Origin: WLMZ01 sp043753895
Lineage (GTDB): Bacteria > Actinomycetota > Acidimicrobiia > Acidimicrobiales > Ilumatobacteraceae
DNA length: 64,000 nt
Reading direction: 5' to 3'
Assembly: GCA_043753895.1 (NCBI GenBank)
Contig: JAYUWK010000038.1
Span: 62,001-126,000 of the forward strand
Of this stretch, positions 36,094 through 45,814 are shown one piece after another. Numbering within the stretch: position 1 is the first letter of the stretch; every line of letters starts with the position of its first letter. The notes under the pieces are model-generated. The model had not been told where the DNA came from. It did no database searches and saw only the letters and a program-made list of their open reading frames with translations. The translations under genes were made by a program, and so were the position numbers.

Positions 36094-37140
36094 GTGAAGA
36101 TCGGAGCATCCACCGTGAGCGGGAATGCGAACTACAGCCACCGGCAAGCAGGTGTCATCTCCGTCGAAGCCGTCGAGGCTCCTGAAGTGATCACCTCGGA
36201 CTGGATCGACGAACAACTGACTACCACATACGACCGTTGTGGGTTGCGCCCCGGACTGCTCGCCGAATTGGCGGGGATCAGAGAGCGCCGCTGGTGGCCA
36301 GACGGGATCACGTTCGACCAAGCTGCGGCGATGGCTGGGCGCAAGGCAATTGACGCGTCCGGTGTCGACCCCAATGAGATCGGCCTGATGATCTCGACCT
36401 CGGTGTGCAAGCACTATCTCGAGCCGTCGGTGGCGTGTGCAGTGCATCATGCGCTTGGCTTGCCGACATCGTGCACCAACTTCGATCTCGCCAATGCCTG
36501 CCTCGGGTTCGTGAGTGCGATGCACCTAGCCGCGACCGCCATCGATGCCGGCCACATTAAGTACGCGCTCATCGTCGATGGCGAGGGCAGTCGCCAGACA
36601 CAGTTGGCCACCATCAAGCGTCTGCAGATGAACACGGCCACAGCGGTCGATGTCTTCGACGAATTCGCCTCCCTCACGCTGGGTTCTGGCGCGGCGGCGA
36701 TGCTGATTGGCAACATGAACGAGCATCCCGAAGCACATCGCATCGTCGGTGGCGTCGTGCGGGCCGGCACCGAGCACAACAAGTTGTGCGTCGGCGATCT
36801 CGAACGGATGACGACCGATACGCGTCGTCTCCTCGAGGCTGGCCTCGAGCTCGGGGTGGCCTGCTGGAACGAAGCAAAGGACACGCACGATTGGCACAAG
36901 GGGATGGATCGTTACATCGTCCATCAGGTCAGCTCCGTACACACACGCCTGCTTTGCGAGCAACTGGCCATCGACCCCGCACGCGTGCCGCTCACCTATC
37001 CGAAATTTGGCAACGTTGGTCCGGCTGCAATTCCGATCACGCTGGCAGGAGTCGCTCCGCTGATCACCAGCGGCGAACGTGTGCTGTGTATGGGTATCGG
37101 CTCGGGACTCAACACGAGTTTCACCGAGATCGTGTGGTGA
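36094..37140 (+). CDS. oleA: OleA: long-chain beta-ketoacid synthase (thiolase superfamily)
   Basis: The 348-residue FabH-like protein has the active-site Cys136 in NFDLANACLGFVSAMH, the Glu110 (CKHYLEPSVAC) matching the OleA catalytic glutamate, VHQVSSVH with the His, and the Asn segment KFGNVGPAAIP. OleA joins two fatty acyl-CoAs head to head to give a beta-ketoacid. The call is decided by the next genes, which encode the rest of the pathway. The start is GTG 36094. The gap to the divergent DDAH-like gene is 89 bases. The stop overlaps oleBC by 4 bases. Confidence 0.93.
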   Translation: MKIGASTVSGNANYSHRQAGVISVEAVEAPEVITSDWIDEQLTTTYDRCGLRPGLLAELAGIRERRWWPDGITFDQAAAMAGRKAIDASGVDPNEIGLMISTSVCKHYLEPSVACAVHHALGLPTSCTNFDLANACLGFVSAMHLAATAIDAGHIKYALIVDGEGSRQTQLATIKRLQMNTATAVDVFDEFASLTLGSGAAAMLIGNMNEHPEAHRIVGGVVRAGTEHNKLCVGDLERMTTDTRRLLEAGLELGVACWNEAKDTHDWHKGMDRYIVHQVSSVHTRLLCEQLAIDPARVPLTYPKFGNVGPAAIPITLAGVAPLITSGERVLCMGIGSGLNTSFTEIVW

Positions 37141-39740
37141 CTCCTCACGGTCGTTCCGGGTGGGCACCGCCCCTTCCGACGGCCGCACAGTTCCGCCGAT
37201 GGGGCGTGGACTCCGGCTGGTCGCATGTCGTAGCGGTGCCCGGTGCCGACGGCATCACACGCAACTGGCACGTGCTCGACCGTACGCCACCATCGCCGAT
37301 CGCCACCATCGTGTGTGTGCATGGCAACCCAACGTGGTCGTATCACTGGCGCAGCTTTCACGAGCGCCTCGGCGACCGGTACCGCGTGATTGCCGTCGAT
37401 CAGTTGGGCATGGGCTATTCCGAGCGCACCGAACGCCGGCGTTTTACCGAACGGGTCGCGGACCTTGGTGATGTGCTGCGTGCCTTGCACGTGGAGGGCC
37501 ATGTGATCACCGCTGCCTACGACTGGGGTGGACCTATTTCGCTCGGCTGGGCGCTTGCCGCTGGTGATCAACTGGCAGGCGTGGTGTTGTGCAATACGGG
37601 CGTCGCTGTTCCCGCTGGGCGCAAGGCTCCAGCGTTAATTCGCCTCGCGGCTGCTGGGCCGATGACCGATTTCGTCGGTCGTCGCACGCGCATCTTCGTG
37701 GACGGCACGCTGATGCTCTCGGGCAAGCGGGTACCGCCTGGCGCCCGCGAGGGATATCGGGCTCCGTACCTGCATCCCGAGAACCGGCATGCCATTGCCG
37801 AGTTCGTCGCCGATGTGCCGTTCACACCGGCGCATCCGTCGGCATCGGCCATCGCCTCGGTTGCCGAAGGCTTGCGCGGTCTCACGGTGCCGACGCTGTT
37901 GGCGTGGGGCGCGAAGGACCCTGTGTTCAATGATGACTTTGCAGTCGATCTCGCAACGCGCGTCCCGCACGCCGATCGTCACCGGTTTGCTCGCAATGGT
38001 CACCTTGTCGTCGAAGAGACCGATGTCGCCGGCCTGGTCGACGCGTGGCTGACAGAACGCGTGATGCGCCAGCGCAGCGTGTCTGCAGCGAGTACGCCCA
38101 GCACGAAGATAGTTGCAACGGAAACAACCGCGATCTTGTCGCCGCCGGTCTGGGCAGCGCTCGATGCCCGCCGCGCCGACACGGCAACAGCGTTCGTGGA
38201 TGGTGCCACAGGCATGGCGACTTCGTTCGTCGCCCTGCACAACAGGGTGATGGGCATTGCCGGTGGGCTCGCCAAACTCGGCGTCAAACGCGGCGACCGA
38301 GTGGCCGTGCTCGTTCCTCCCGGCGTGGACCTGCTCGCCACGGTGTACGGATGCTGGCGCGCCGGCGCTGTCACCGTCATTGCCGATCGCGGGCTGGGCC
38401 TGCGCGGCCTGGGAGCAGCAGTGCGCGCCGCCGATGTGCAGTGGGTGGTGGGCGTACCGAAGGCGCTCACCGCCGCACGGCTTATGCGCTGGGCGCCTGG
38501 AGCCGTGCGTATCGCTGTCGGAGCACGCATGTCGAGCGGTGCCGTCGCCACGCTTGATCAACTCGCGTCGTCCGGGGCATCAGCTCCACCGCCCCCCGGG
38601 CCAGACGACCCCGCGGCCGTGCTGTACACCTCGGGTGCTACAGGCCCAGCCAAGGGCGTGCGGTACCGCCATGGTCAGATGTCGGCACAGCGCGACGTGC
38701 TGGCGCGCACGTATGGCATCACGGCCGACGATCGTCTGGTGGCTGCATTTGCTCCTTTCGCGTTGTACGGCCCGGCACTCGGGATCACATCCACGATCCC
38801 CGATGTGGACGTGGCTTCGCCCGGCACGCTGACCGCTGACGCGTTGGGCGCGGCTGTTGTGTCGGTGGACGCGACCATCGTGTTTGCGTCGCCCGCTGCG
38901 CTCGCCAATGTCGTGCGTACCGCGCACGGGGTGCAGCCACGACTTGGTGCGGTTCGTCTGGTGCTCTCTGCCGGTGCACCTGTGCCGATCGCAACACTGC
39001 GCGACACGGCGGCACTGTGCCCGGCTGCAGAGCTACACACGCCATACGGCATGACCGAGTGTTTGCCGGTTACCGATATCGATCTGGCCGGCATCGAACT
39101 GGCGGGTATCGATCTGGCTGGTTCGGGCGATGGCGTGTGCGTTGGCATGCCCGTACCCGGTGTCGAGGTGTTGATTGCACCGCTTGGCTTCGACGCCGAT
39201 CTGGCGGTGCAGGCGGTTGCCGAGGGCCAGATGGGTGAGGTGTTGGTTCGTGCCCCGTGGGTCTCTGATGGCTACAACCAACTGTGGCGTACCGAGCACG
39301 ATGCACGACCGCAAACCAGTGACGCCCAGGTGTGGCACCGCTCGGGCGATGTCGGCCATCGTGACGCACAGGGGCGGCTCTGGATCGAGGGTCGCAGCGT
39401 GCATGTGATCCACGCCGAGAGCGGCGCTGTCACGCCGGTACCGGTCGAGGTCGCGGTCGAGGGCCTTGAGGGAGTTTCCAAGGCGGCTGCGGTTGGCGTG
39501 GGTCCTGTTGGCTGCCAGCAACTCGTTGTGGTCATCGAGAATGATCAGCGCGATGCAGGCATTGCCGACGACGTGCTCAGTGAACGGGTTCGCAGCGTGG
39601 TGACACACCCCGTCGCGGCCGTTGCGACAGTGCGTGCACTGCCGGTCGATATTCGCCACAACACCAAGATCGACCGTACGGCCGTCGCGCAGTGGGCCAC
39701 CGCCCTGCTCGCTGGCGACCGGGCGCGAGTGATCTGGTGA
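37137..39740 (+). CDS. oleBC: OleBC fusion: beta-lactone decarboxylase and beta-lactone synthetase
   Basis: The 867-residue protein fuses two domains. Residues about 1-310 are an alpha/beta hydrolase of the haloalkane-dehalogenase type with nucleophile Asp129 (AYDWGG) and base His289 (NGHLVVEE); this is OleB, which decarboxylates the cis-beta-lactone. Residues about 350-867 are an AMP-ligase fold with the phosphate loop LYTSGATGPAKG near 497-508 and the HTPYGMTECLPV motif; this is OleC, which makes the lactone from the beta-hydroxyacid. OleBC fusions are known in Actinobacteria such as Micrococcus luteus. GTG 37137 overlaps the oleA stop. Confidence 0.94.
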   Translation: MTPHGRSGWAPPLPTAAQFRRWGVDSGWSHVVAVPGADGITRNWHVLDRTPPSPIATIVCVHGNPTWSYHWRSFHERLGDRYRVIAVDQLGMGYSERTERRRFTERVADLGDVLRALHVEGHVITAAYDWGGPISLGWALAAGDQLAGVVLCNTGVAVPAGRKAPALIRLAAAGPMTDFVGRRTRIFVDGTLMLSGKRVPPGAREGYRAPYLHPENRHAIAEFVADVPFTPAHPSASAIASVAEGLRGLTVPTLLAWGAKDPVFNDDFAVDLATRVPHADRHRFARNGHLVVEETDVAGLVDAWLTERVMRQRSVSAASTPSTKIVATETTAILSPPVWAALDARRADTATAFVDGATGMATSFVALHNRVMGIAGGLAKLGVKRGDRVAVLVPPGVDLLATVYGCWRAGAVTVIADRGLGLRGLGAAVRAADVQWVVGVPKALTAARLMRWAPGAVRIAVGARMSSGAVATLDQLASSGASAPPPPGPDDPAAVLYTSGATGPAKGVRYRHGQMSAQRDVLARTYGITADDRLVAAFAPFALYGPALGITSTIPDVDVASPGTLTADALGAAVVSVDATIVFASPAALANVVRTAHGVQPRLGAVRLVLSAGAPVPIATLRDTAALCPAAELHTPYGMTECLPVTDIDLAGIELAGIDLAGSGDGVCVGMPVPGVEVLIAPLGFDADLAVQAVAEGQMGEVLVRAPWVSDGYNQLWRTEHDARPQTSDAQVWHRSGDVGHRDAQGRLWIEGRSVHVIHAESGAVTPVPVEVAVEGLEGVSKAAAVGVGPVGCQQLVVVIENDQRDAGIADDVLSERVRSVVTHPVAAVATVRALPVDIRHNTKIDRTAVAQWATALLAGDRARVIW

Positions 39741-39759
39741 GCCGAGACCCGATGCGCAC

Positions 39760-40737
39760 ATGAAGGTACTCGTGACGGGCGCGACCAGCTTGCTGGCTCT
39801 GCGTACGGCAGAGTCACTGATCGATCGCGGCGACGAGGTGGTGTGCCTGCAGCGCCACGGCGCGGCGATCGATACTGCGCAGGTTCTCGGCGATGTTCGA
39901 GATACCGAACTCGTGGTCGCAGCGGCCGCGGGCTGCGACGCGATCATCCACGCGGCTGCCAAGGTGGGCGTCGTTGGCGCGTGGGAGCAGTACCGCAGTA
40001 TCAACGTGGACGGCACCGCATCGGTGATCGCCGCGGCCCGCTATCACGGCATCGAACGGGTGGTGCACGTGTCCACTCCGTCGGTTGCTCACGCCGGCCA
40101 TGCCATCGTGGGGGCAGGTGCCGACGACCCCGTGTTCGGTCGCTCGGGAGCCTTTTACGCCGAGTCGAAAGCGATGGCAGAGCAACTGGCACGGTCTGCA
40201 TCGTGCGACGAGATGGCCGTCGTCGCCATTCGGCCACATCTCGTTTGGGGACCAGGTGACACTCAGCTCGTCGGGCGTATCGTCGAACGTGCCCGCGCTG
40301 GGCGGCTTGCCTTGGTCGGTAACGGCGCTGCGCTCATCGACACCACCTACATCGACTGCGCAGCAAGCGCGCTGGTTGCCGCCGTCGATGCGGTGAAGCC
40401 AGCTGCACCTTGCGCAGGCCGTGCGTACGTCGTGACGAACGGCGAACCTCGTCCCATTCGTGAGCTGGTTCTCGGCATCTGCCATGCGGCGGGCATCGAG
40501 GTCACGCCTCGCAACGTGCCCCGGCGAGTTGCCATGGTTGCTGGCGGGGCGATCGAGCGCGTGTGGCAACTGCGTCGAGCAACGACCGAACCTCCACTCA
40601 CACGCTTCCTCGCCGAGCAATTGGGAACCGCGCACTGGTTCGATCCGCGCCCGGCGCGCGACGACCTGCGCTGGGAGCCGACGGTGACGATCGACGAAGG
40701 CCTGCGTCGCCTCGCCCAGTGGTTCCGCGCCCAGTGA
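39760..40737 (+). CDS. oleD: OleD: NADPH-dependent beta-ketoacid reductase
   Basis: The 325-residue extended SDR has the N-terminal VTGATSLLA nucleotide loop, VHVSTPSV with the catalytic Ser, and Tyr133-x3-Lys137 (YAESK). In the Ole pathway it reduces the beta-ketoacid from OleA to the beta-hydroxyacid used by OleC. It is 19 bases after oleBC in the same direction, completing oleA-oleBC-oleD. Confidence 0.93.
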   Translation: MKVLVTGATSLLALRTAESLIDRGDEVVCLQRHGAAIDTAQVLGDVRDTELVVAAAAGCDAIIHAAAKVGVVGAWEQYRSINVDGTASVIAAARYHGIERVVHVSTPSVAHAGHAIVGAGADDPVFGRSGAFYAESKAMAEQLARSASCDEMAVVAIRPHLVWGPGDTQLVGRIVERARAGRLALVGNGAALIDTTYIDCAASALVAAVDAVKPAAPCAGRAYVVTNGEPRPIRELVLGICHAAGIEVTPRNVPRRVAMVAGGAIERVWQLRRATTEPPLTRFLAEQLGTAHWFDPRPARDDLRWEPTVTIDEGLRRLAQWFRAQ

Positions 40738-40792
40738 CTTCGGGCCAAAGGGCACTACTCCGGGTCAGTGACTGCCCGTACCATCAGCGGTA

Positions 40793-43270
40793 ATGGACCC
40801 ATCACCTTCCATGGATGTGGCGGCCTCTCAGGTTCCGGCCGGTATCGACGGTCTCCATACTGATGTGGCCGCTCAACGTCTCGCCGCCGATGGACCGAAC
40901 AACATCGTGGCTGCTGCTCGCCGCAGCCGTTGGAAGCGGTGGCTCGGTCCGTTTGCCGATCCGATGGTGGCCCTGCTCCTCGTGGCAGCTCCGACGTATC
41001 TGCTGATCGGTGAAACCACCGATGCCATCGTGGTGTTCGTCGCGCTGATCCCGATTGCCGGTGTCGGCTGGGTGCTCGAGGCGCGATCCGAGCGGACACT
41101 CGAGAAGCTGCGTCAGTTGATCGCGCCGACGGCCCTGGTACTGCGTGATGGCGAGCTTGCCACCGTGGCGACGAGTGATCTGGTCGTGGGAGACGTGATT
41201 GCCCTCCATGAGGGCGACATCGTTCCCGCCGATGCCACCGTGCTCGATCTCACCCAGTTCCTGGTCGACGAGTCCACGCTCACAGGTGAATCGCTGCCGG
41301 CCACCAAGTCGGTGGATGGAACACCTGAGGAGCGCAGTGCGTGGGCGGGAACCACGGTGCTGGCAGGGCGGGCGTTTGCGCGGGTCACCGCGACGGGCTC
41401 ACGCACTCGCTACGGCGAGATCGGCACGCTTGTTGCCGGCGTGAAGTCGCCGGCCACGCCGTTGCAACGCGCCCTCGGGCGGCTGGTGAAGGTGCTCTCG
41501 GTCGTGGCCGCAGTCGTGTGCAGCGCGGTGGTTGCGGCCGAACTGATTCGGGGGCGAGGTCTGGGCGAGGCGATCATTGCCGGCGTGAGTCTGGCGATCG
41601 CAGCGATCCCCGAGGAGTTCTCGATGGTCTACGCGCTGTATCTCGCCCTCGGTGCCTGGGAGTTGGCCCATGACGATGCGCTCGTACGTCGCCTGCCGGG
41701 TGTGGAAACGCTCGGGTCCACCACGGTGATCTGCACCGACAAGACCGGCACGCTCACCCAAGGCCATCTCGCTGTTGCCTCGTTGGAGGCCGTTGCTGGT
41801 GATCCGACGCTGCTCGCGAACGCTGTTCTGGCCTGCGAGCCCGATCCGTACGACCCCCTCGACAGAGCCATTGTGGACTACGCCCGTCAAGCCGGCGTCG
41901 ATATAGACGCGCTCCACGGTGCAGCCCTCGTGGCCGATTGGCCCTTTGACCCGAATGACAAGTACATCACGCACGTCTGGCATCTCGCTGACGGCAGCTT
42001 CCGCGTCGTGGCCAAGGGATCAATCGAGGGTGTGGCCCGTCATGCGGGTGGAGCCATCAACGCAGTTGCGCAGGCAGCACACGACCGCTTCGCCGAGCAG
42101 GGGATGCGCGTGATCGCGGTGGCCACCGGAGTCAGTGACGGACCGACAGGGGACCGTGCCAGAGACGAGTCGACGTTGGCGTATGCCGGTCTTGTGGCCT
42201 TCAGTGATCCGGTACGCAAGGGCGTAGCGGAGGCGCTCGAGCAGTGTCGTAGTGCCGGTATCCGAGTGATCATGATCACGGGCGATCATCCGGCCACAGC
42301 GCATGCCGTCGCCGAGGGTCTGGCGTTGCCACATGAAGGCAAAGACGGTGATCTGATCGCAACCGGCGACGAACTCGATGCAGCCACCGATGCCGAGTTC
42401 GACGCCTTGGCTGCAGCGGCGAACGTGTTCGCACGCACGCGACCCGAACACAAACACCGTCTGGTGGTGGCGCTACGCCGCCAAGGCGAAGTGGTTGCGA
42501 TGACGGGCGACGGCACCAACGATGCGCCAGCCCTGCGCGCGGCCGACATCGGTGTCGCCATGGGAAAACGCGGCACCGAGGTTGCTCGCGAAGCCGCCAC
42601 CATCGTGTTACTCGATGACAACTTCGCGACCATCGTGAGCGCGGTGCGCAATGGCCGCCGCATCTACGACAACCTTGCGCGCGCCTTTGCCTATCTGGTC
42701 GCCTTCCACGCGCCGTTGCTCATCACTGCCCTCGTGGTGCCGCTGTTGGGCAAACCGCTGTTGCTGCTGCCCATCCAGTTGATCCTGCTCGAGTTGCTGC
42801 TGCACCCCGTTGTCTCGCTCGTGTTCCAAGCCGACCCGGCTGATCCTGACGTGATGACGCGAGATCCGTTGCCCGCCAGCAGCGGACTCGGCTGGAAGGC
42901 GCTGTGGCGACCGTACGCGGTTGGCATTGTGCTCGCAATCGGCATTCTGGGTCTCTATCTCGGCGCGCTGGCGCGCGGTTGGACCACCGAGCAGGCGCGC
43001 GGTCTCGGCTTTGCGACGCTGCTTGCGAGTCAGGCCTTGCTGGTGATCGTCGAGCGGTCGCCGCACGTGCCGGTGTGGCGCGCAGGGTTGCGACCCACGC
43101 GCGAACTCATCGGTGCGCTCGTCGTCATCGTTGCTGTCACTCTCGCGAGCGTGTACCTGCCACCGTTTGCCCGGCTATTGCAGATGGCGTCGTTCCCCGT
43201 TGCCGGCTGGGGCGCGATGCTCGTGGTGATCGCGGCGAGCATATTGTGGTCGGAACCGCTCAAGCAGTGA
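40793..43270 (+). CDS. P-type cation-transporting ATPase
   Basis: The 825-residue pump has the actuator motif TGES, a membrane helix with IPEEFSMV, the phosphorylation site Asp316 in ICTDKTGTLTQG, the nucleotide-binding domain and GDGTNDAPAL. There are about ten membrane helices, four before the P-domain and six after. The PEEF motif marks a subgroup of P2-type-like bacterial ATPases of uncertain ion; no heavy-metal-binding domain is present. Neighbours do not identify the ion. Confidence 0.92.
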   Translation: MDPSPSMDVAASQVPAGIDGLHTDVAAQRLAADGPNNIVAAARRSRWKRWLGPFADPMVALLLVAAPTYLLIGETTDAIVVFVALIPIAGVGWVLEARSERTLEKLRQLIAPTALVLRDGELATVATSDLVVGDVIALHEGDIVPADATVLDLTQFLVDESTLTGESLPATKSVDGTPEERSAWAGTTVLAGRAFARVTATGSRTRYGEIGTLVAGVKSPATPLQRALGRLVKVLSVVAAVVCSAVVAAELIRGRGLGEAIIAGVSLAIAAIPEEFSMVYALYLALGAWELAHDDALVRRLPGVETLGSTTVICTDKTGTLTQGHLAVASLEAVAGDPTLLANAVLACEPDPYDPLDRAIVDYARQAGVDIDALHGAALVADWPFDPNDKYITHVWHLADGSFRVVAKGSIEGVARHAGGAINAVAQAAHDRFAEQGMRVIAVATGVSDGPTGDRARDESTLAYAGLVAFSDPVRKGVAEALEQCRSAGIRVIMITGDHPATAHAVAEGLALPHEGKDGDLIATGDELDAATDAEFDALAAAANVFARTRPEHKHRLVVALRRQGEVVAMTGDGTNDAPALRAADIGVAMGKRGTEVAREAATIVLLDDNFATIVSAVRNGRRIYDNLARAFAYLVAFHAPLLITALVVPLLGKPLLLLPIQLILLELLLHPVVSLVFQADPADPDVMTRDPLPASSGLGWKALWRPYAVGIVLAIGILGLYLGALARGWTTEQARGLGFATLLASQALLVIVERSPHVPVWRAGLRPTRELIGALVVIVAVTLASVYLPPFARLLQMASFPVAGWGAMLVVIAASILWSEPLKQ

Positions 43271-43313
43271 CCTTTGGCCCTGTTCCGGATTTTTCGCTGC
43301 GGGCCACACTGAG

Positions 43314-44864
43314 GTGGTGGACGTGACCGAGATTCGCACGATGGCCCGGGCGCTCGTCAACGACAGCACCCTCACCTATCACCAGCGCGTTGCCCGCCTC
43401 GCCGGTCTTGCTGAGGAATCGCTCGACGCGCCAGCGGTGAGTGCGGCGTGTCAGGCGGCACTCGATGCCCGCATCATCTGCGACATGTTCGAGGGTCACG
43501 CGCCGTATCGCGCCCGCTATCTGCTCCCCGACTACCAGCGTGCGGTGACCAACGGATCGGCGTATCTCGAACTCCCCGCACCGCGCGACCTCACCGAGGC
43601 ATTGTGGTTCCTCATTGCGATGTATACCCAGGTGCCGTCGATCACGGGTTATCCCGTGTATCTCGGTGATCTCGACGTCGTGTTGGCGCCGTTCACGGTT
43701 GGTATGGATGTCGACGAAATCGTCGCTGCACTCCGACCGTTCTGGCGTGCCCTCGATCGCGTCCTGCCCGACGCCTTCGTGCACACCAATCTCGGACCCG
43801 ACGACACGCCCTTTGGTCGTGCGGTGTTGCGCTTGGAGCGCGAGTTGCTGCAGGTGGTCCCGAACATCACTCTGAAGGTGCACCCGACGCGTACGCCCGA
43901 CGACTAGCTGCTCGATGCCGTGCACACGGTCTTCGAATGCGGCAAACCCCACTTCGTGAACCACGAGATGATGGTGGCCGATCTCGGCGATCAGTACGCG
44001 GCGGTGAGTTGCTACAACTCGTTGCCCATCGGTGGGGGATCGCACACACTCGTGCGGCTGAACCTCGCCGAACTCGTCCGTCACCACAGCGGAGATCTCG
44101 AGTCGTTCTTCGACGACATGCTCGGGCGATATGTCGAGCTCACTGCTGAATTGATGGAAGCACGCATCCGTTCGCTCGTGGAGACATCCAAGTTCTATGA
44201 CCACCTCTGGCTGGTCGACGAGGGACTGGTCTCGCTCGAGCGGTTCTCGGCGATGTTCGGCATCTTCGGCTTGGCCGAGGCCGTGAACGAGCTCATGCGC
44301 CGGCAGGGTTCGTCGGGGACGTATGGCCATGACCGCGCGGCCAACGAACTCTCGTATCGGATCACCGCAGAAGTTGCCGCGATGGTTGCCAATCGGCCGA
44401 TGCCGTACTGCGATGGCAACGATGGGCGGGCATTCCTGCATTCGCAGTCGGGCATCGACAGCGACGTGGGCATCACGGCCGGCACCCGAATTCCGGTGGG
44501 CACCGAGCCGAGCCTCTACGAACACATTCGCGCCGTTGCCCCGCATCACTATCTGTTCCAGTCGGGAATCAGCGACATCTTCCACTTCGACGACACCGCT
44601 CGTCGAAACCCCCAGGCGGTGGTGGACATCATCCGCGGTGCGTTCCGTGAGGGCATGCGTGACTTCACGTTCAACCTCGACTCGAACGACTTCATCCGTA
44701 TCACCGGGTACCTCGTGCGCAAGAGCGACCTCGCCCACATGACCGAGGGAGCTCGCCACTCGAGCACGTTCTTGGGTGCCGGTGCCGAGGCTCAGACGCA
44801 CGTGACCCAGCGTTCGGTCAAACGGGTGGTCAGCGCCGAGCGCGCTGCAGCCCAGTTGAGCTGA
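43314..44864 (+). pseudogene. YjjI-type glycyl radical enzyme with one in-frame TAG
   Basis: From GTG 43314 to TGA 44864 there are 517 codons in one frame, giving the family's normal length of about 516 residues. They are broken by a single TAG at 43905-43907 (codon 198), between TRTPDD and LLDAVHTVFECGKPHF. Both sides are well conserved. The putative radical-relay Cys is codon 233 (SCYNSLPIGGG) and the glycyl radical site is about Gly465 (RITGYLVRKSDL), both intact. No frameshift or deletion is seen. The enzyme's substrate is unknown in the family. The next gene is its radical-SAM activase, 1 base overlapping. Without readthrough or a sequence error it is a recent pseudogene. Confidence 0.85.
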
Positions 44865-45754
44865 TGGACCACAACGGATTGCCCGCCCCGCGAGGACTGC
44901 CCGCCCCGCGAGGATTAATAGCCGATGTCATCCGCTTCTCGTGCGTCGACGGGCCGGGCAACCGGTTCGTGGTGTTCATGCAGGGATGCAACTTCAACTG
45001 CATTGCCTGCCACAACCCCCACACCATCAACGTCTGTAACAACTGCGGTGAGTGTGTGGAGGTCTGCGAGTCGGGCGCCCTCGCCATCACCCCGGCGGGG
45101 GTGGTCACCTGGCACGCCGATGCATGCACGGGCAGCGATCGGTGTACTGCGTGGTGCCCGTACGACTCCACACCGAAGGCGCGCAGCGTCGCGGTGAGCG
45201 ATCTCGTCGAGCAGGTGCGCGGCCCGGCGCAATTCCTGTCCGGCGTCACCGTGTCCGGCGGTGAGGCGACCCAACAGACACCGTTCGTCACGGCGTTCTT
45301 CGCGGCGTTGGCCGCTGACCCTCGGCTGACGCGCTTGACCCGCTTCGTCGACTCCAACGGTGCCGCGTCCGCGCACATCTGGCACGATCTCGCTCCTGTG
45401 ATGGACGGTGCGATGATCGATCTCAAGGTGATCGACGCGCAGACCCATCTGTCGATGACGGGACAACCCAACGACGACGTGCTCGCGAGCATTCGTCTGC
45501 TCGCCGCAATGGGCAAACTCGTGGAGGTGCGTTTGTTGCTACTGCCGGGCGTGAACGATTCCCACGACGCGCTCCGTCGCGCGGGCGACTGGTTGTACGC
45601 GATCGATCCGGCGATGACCGTGAAGCTCATCGGTTTCCGCTGTCACGGCGTTCGACCCAACGATTGTGTGCTTGCTGAACCAAACGCCGGCGATATGGCC
45701 CGCTACGAGGCGACGATTCGCTCCACCGGCCTGGGGAACCTGCTGCTGGTGTGA
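44864..45754 (+). CDS. YjjW-type glycyl radical enzyme activating protein (radical SAM)
   Basis: The 296-residue protein has the radical-SAM cluster motif Cys42-x3-Cys46-x2-Cys49 (GCNFNCIACHNP). A ferredoxin-like insertion with cysteines at 58, 61, 64 and 68 and at 88, 94 and 98 follows, then TVSGGEATQQ for SAM binding. It makes the glycyl radical on the upstream YjjI-type enzyme. Near the N-terminus the sequence GLPAPR is duplicated by an 18-base tandem repeat (44880-44914). The start overlaps the upstream stop by one base (TGATG). Confidence 0.92.
   Translation: MDHNGLPAPRGLPAPRGLIADVIRFSCVDGPGNRFVVFMQGCNFNCIACHNPHTINVCNNCGECVEVCESGALAITPAGVVTWHADACTGSDRCTAWCPYDSTPKARSVAVSDLVEQVRGPAQFLSGVTVSGGEATQQTPFVTAFFAALAADPRLTRLTRFVDSNGAASAHIWHDLAPVMDGAMIDLKVIDAQTHLSMTGQPNDDVLASIRLLAAMGKLVEVRLLLLPGVNDSHDALRRAGDWLYAIDPAMTVKLIGFRCHGVRPNDCVLAEPNAGDMARYEATIRSTGLGNLLLV
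44880..44914 (+). repeat. Tandem repeat inside the activase gene
   Basis: The 17-base sequence TGCCCGCCCCGCGAGGA occurs at 44880-44896 and again at 44898-44914, an 18-base period. It encodes the duplicated GLPAPR of the activase N-terminus and keeps the frame, so it is a slippage-type duplication and not damage. Confidence 0.9.
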
Positions 45755-45814
45755 CGTGTCCGGTGTGACCTGTCTCGCAGAGGGAACGGCATTGGGCGCT
45801 GGCAGGCTTGCGGG

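Noticed and set aside
37635..40016. Minus-strand frames opposite oleBC and oleD
   Set aside because: The plus strand encodes clear catalytic motifs throughout; the minus frames show none.
43905..43907. TAG read as pyrrolysine
   Set aside because: No pyl genes are visible, the family has no known pyrrolysine, and actinobacterial use is not established. An error or mutation is more likely.
43260..44801. 513-codon minus-strand frame opposite the YjjI gene
   Set aside because: It crosses the whole broken gene, which might suggest it is the true product, but it has no recognisable motif, whereas the plus strand has clear glycyl radical enzyme motifs.
44880..44914. Two 17-base repeats as the start of a CRISPR array
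   Set aside because: Only two copies with one-base spacing inside a coding gene; it is a tandem duplication.
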